From JBDSZL01 sp039925145 (GTDB taxonomy: Bacteria; Acidobacteriota; Vicinamibacteria; Vicinamibacterales; SCN-69-37), in the NCBI GenBank assembly GCA_039925145.1, contig JBDSZL010000068.1:1-64000 (forward strand): a DNA stretch of 64,000 nt. Direction: 5' to 3'. A model generated the notes under the pieces. It saw only the letters and a program-made list of their open reading frames with translations. It did not search any database and had not been told where the DNA came from. Below, in pieces: positions 62,941 to 64,000 of this stretch; position 1 is the first letter of the stretch; each line of letters begins with the position of its first letter. The translations under genes were made by a program, and so were the position numbers.

Positions 62941-64000
62941 TGCGGGCCAGTCGACGCAGATCCGTGTTGTGCCCGTCGCGGGCGAGGGCTCGACCCAAGG
63001 CCGAGCGAGCGCCTGGCAAATCGCCGCTACGCCATCGCGCCCGGGCCAGCAAACCCAAGGTCACCGCATCGTCGTAACCCGACGCCACCGCCGTCGTCAG
63101 GGCGTCGATCGACGTGTGCCAGTCGCCGGCGGCCAGCGCGAGCGCGCCGATCCGCCGGCCCCGAGCCGTGCGCGCGTTCACGGAGCTCGTGTCGCCCTCG
63201 AGGGCGTCGAGTTTTTGCAGGGCGTCGCACGCGATCGCCGGGTGCGATTGGCGCTCGGCCGCGTCCGCGAGAAACGCGAACGCTTCCGGATCGACAGGGG
63301 ACGTGGCGATGGCGTCGAGCAGAAGCCGCTCGGCGCCCGCGGCATCACCCGTGAGATAGAGGGCTCGGGCGAACAACGCCACGCCCTCACTTCGCGGAGC
63401 GGTGCCTCCGAGCGCCTTCTCGAGCGTCGCGAGCGCGCGCGCGGCGGGGGCGTGGGCACCCGTCAGCTCCGCGTCAGCCAGGTAGATTCTGCCGAGCGCC
63501 AGCGCGACCCGCGAGTCGTCTGGCGCCACGCCCTGAGCTCGCGCAAGACTCGTGAGGGCCTCGTTCAGTCGCCCGCCCCGCACATCGGCCAGGGCGAGTG
63601 TCACTTGTCGTCCTGGCTGCTGGTCGGCATCGGCCAACGCAGCCAGCTGCACCCGCTCGTCGGCGGCCCGGCCCTGCGACCGGTACAGGTCCGCCAGCTC
63701 TTCTCGGGCTGCGAGCAGCTGCGGCGCCAAACGGACCGCGCGTTCGAGCGAGGCGATCGACTCGTCGAAGTCCCGCGTATCCCGGGAGACCAGACCCAGA
63801 AGGTAGTGCGCCTCAGGGAACGCGTCGTTGCGGGCGAGTGCCAGCCGCAGCGGCTCCCGGGCGGCAGCCGGAGCGCCGGCCCGGTACCGCGCCAGCGCCA
63901 GGGCATAGAGCACGGTGGGATCGGAGTCGTGCAGGCGGTCCGACGCCAGCGCGTACCATTCGGCGGCGGCAGCCGCATCTCCGCGGCGATCGTAGAGGTG
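62930..64000 (-). CDS. TPR repeat protein, 5' end beyond window
   Basis: Partial, at least 357 codons, reading out of the right edge without a start. Repeats such as AREPLRLALARNDAFPEAHY, DESIASLERAVRLAPQLLAA and NEALTSLARAQGVAPDDSRV are typical TPR pairs. No other domain is visible. Likely a scaffold or secretion-related protein; unassigned. Confidence 0.8.
   Translation of the reverse strand, partial: HLYDRRGDAAAAAEWYALASDRLHDSDPTVLYALALARYRAGAPAAAREPLRLALARNDAFPEAHYLLGLVSRDTRDFDESIASLERAVRLAPQLLAAREELADLYRSQGRAADERVQLAALADADQQPGRQVTLALADVRGGRLNEALTSLARAQGVAPDDSRVALALGRIYLADAELTGAHAPAARALATLEKALGGTAPRSEGVALFARALYLTGDAAGAERLLLDAIATSPVDPEAFAFLADAAERQSHPAIACDALQKLDALEGDTSSVNARTARGRRIGALALAAGDWHTSIDALTTAVASGYDDAVTLGLLARARWRSGDLPGARSALGRALARDGHNTDLRRLARIIH

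Overview
The window is GC-rich, gene-dense bacterial chromosome. Gene content points to Acidobacteriota, probably Vicinamibacteria. This rests on two paralogous acidobacterial-type VWFA secreted proteins, a DUF1592/DUF1552 pair, Tat-exported sugar-isomerase-like proteins, a PEP-CTERM protein, a fused MFS/spermidine-synthase protein and an M56-TonB fusion. There is no rRNA in the window, so this is inference from family distribution.

Layout. 220-8258: envelope genes (DUF2254, a frameshifted MscS channel, an internally deleted MacB-type permease, a Tat-exported isomerase-like protein, GtrA), a decayed DUF4188 gene, FmdB, a lone receiver protein and a PilZ protein. 8326-12974: a three-gene unit of unknown secreted or membrane proteins, divergent from the first VWFA protein. 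12979-23806: an aldo/keto reductase and a tightly packed run (DUF1592, DUF1552, nucleoside-hydrolase-like, acetyl xylan esterase-like, TldD, TldE) in which most junctions are 4-base stop/start overlaps, then a second exported isomerase. 23877-26318: a MhqD/MhqA-like hydrolase and ring-cleaving dioxygenase, and inorganic pyrophosphatase. 26469-29484: a YtrA-type GntR regulator with a palindromic operator in its own promoter, plus an ABC exporter. 29569-34369: second VWFA protein, PanD, a group III truncated haemoglobin, and a PhoP/PhoQ-like two-component pair.

34423-41304 is the accessory, decayed part. It holds a PEP-CTERM protein, IS3 and IS110 fragments, two repeat pairs, a heptamer tandem array, truncated genes and glycosyltransferase debris, with an intact SRPBCC gene in between. 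41341-44719 holds two paralogous GT-C-like membrane glycosyltransferases, one of which has lost the acidic motifs kept by the other. 44917-47320 is a BlaI/BlaR1-like unit whose sensor carries a TonB C-terminus and whose promoter sits inside a 17-base-arm inverted repeat. A tRNA-Gly(CCC) follows.

47634-58551 is mostly housekeeping: GDP-mannose-type sugar activation, pgsA, and a nine-gene minus-strand run aroC-def-fmt-rsmB-PASTA-rpe-thioesterase-SDR-bamD. 58652-62940 has a sigma54-type activator next to two Dpp/Opp permeases, and a TPR gene runs off the right edge.

Recurrent heptanucleotide arrays (consensus SYRAGCC on one strand) sit just behind three unrelated genes, and a separate triplicated 23-base repeat ends in a terminator hairpin.
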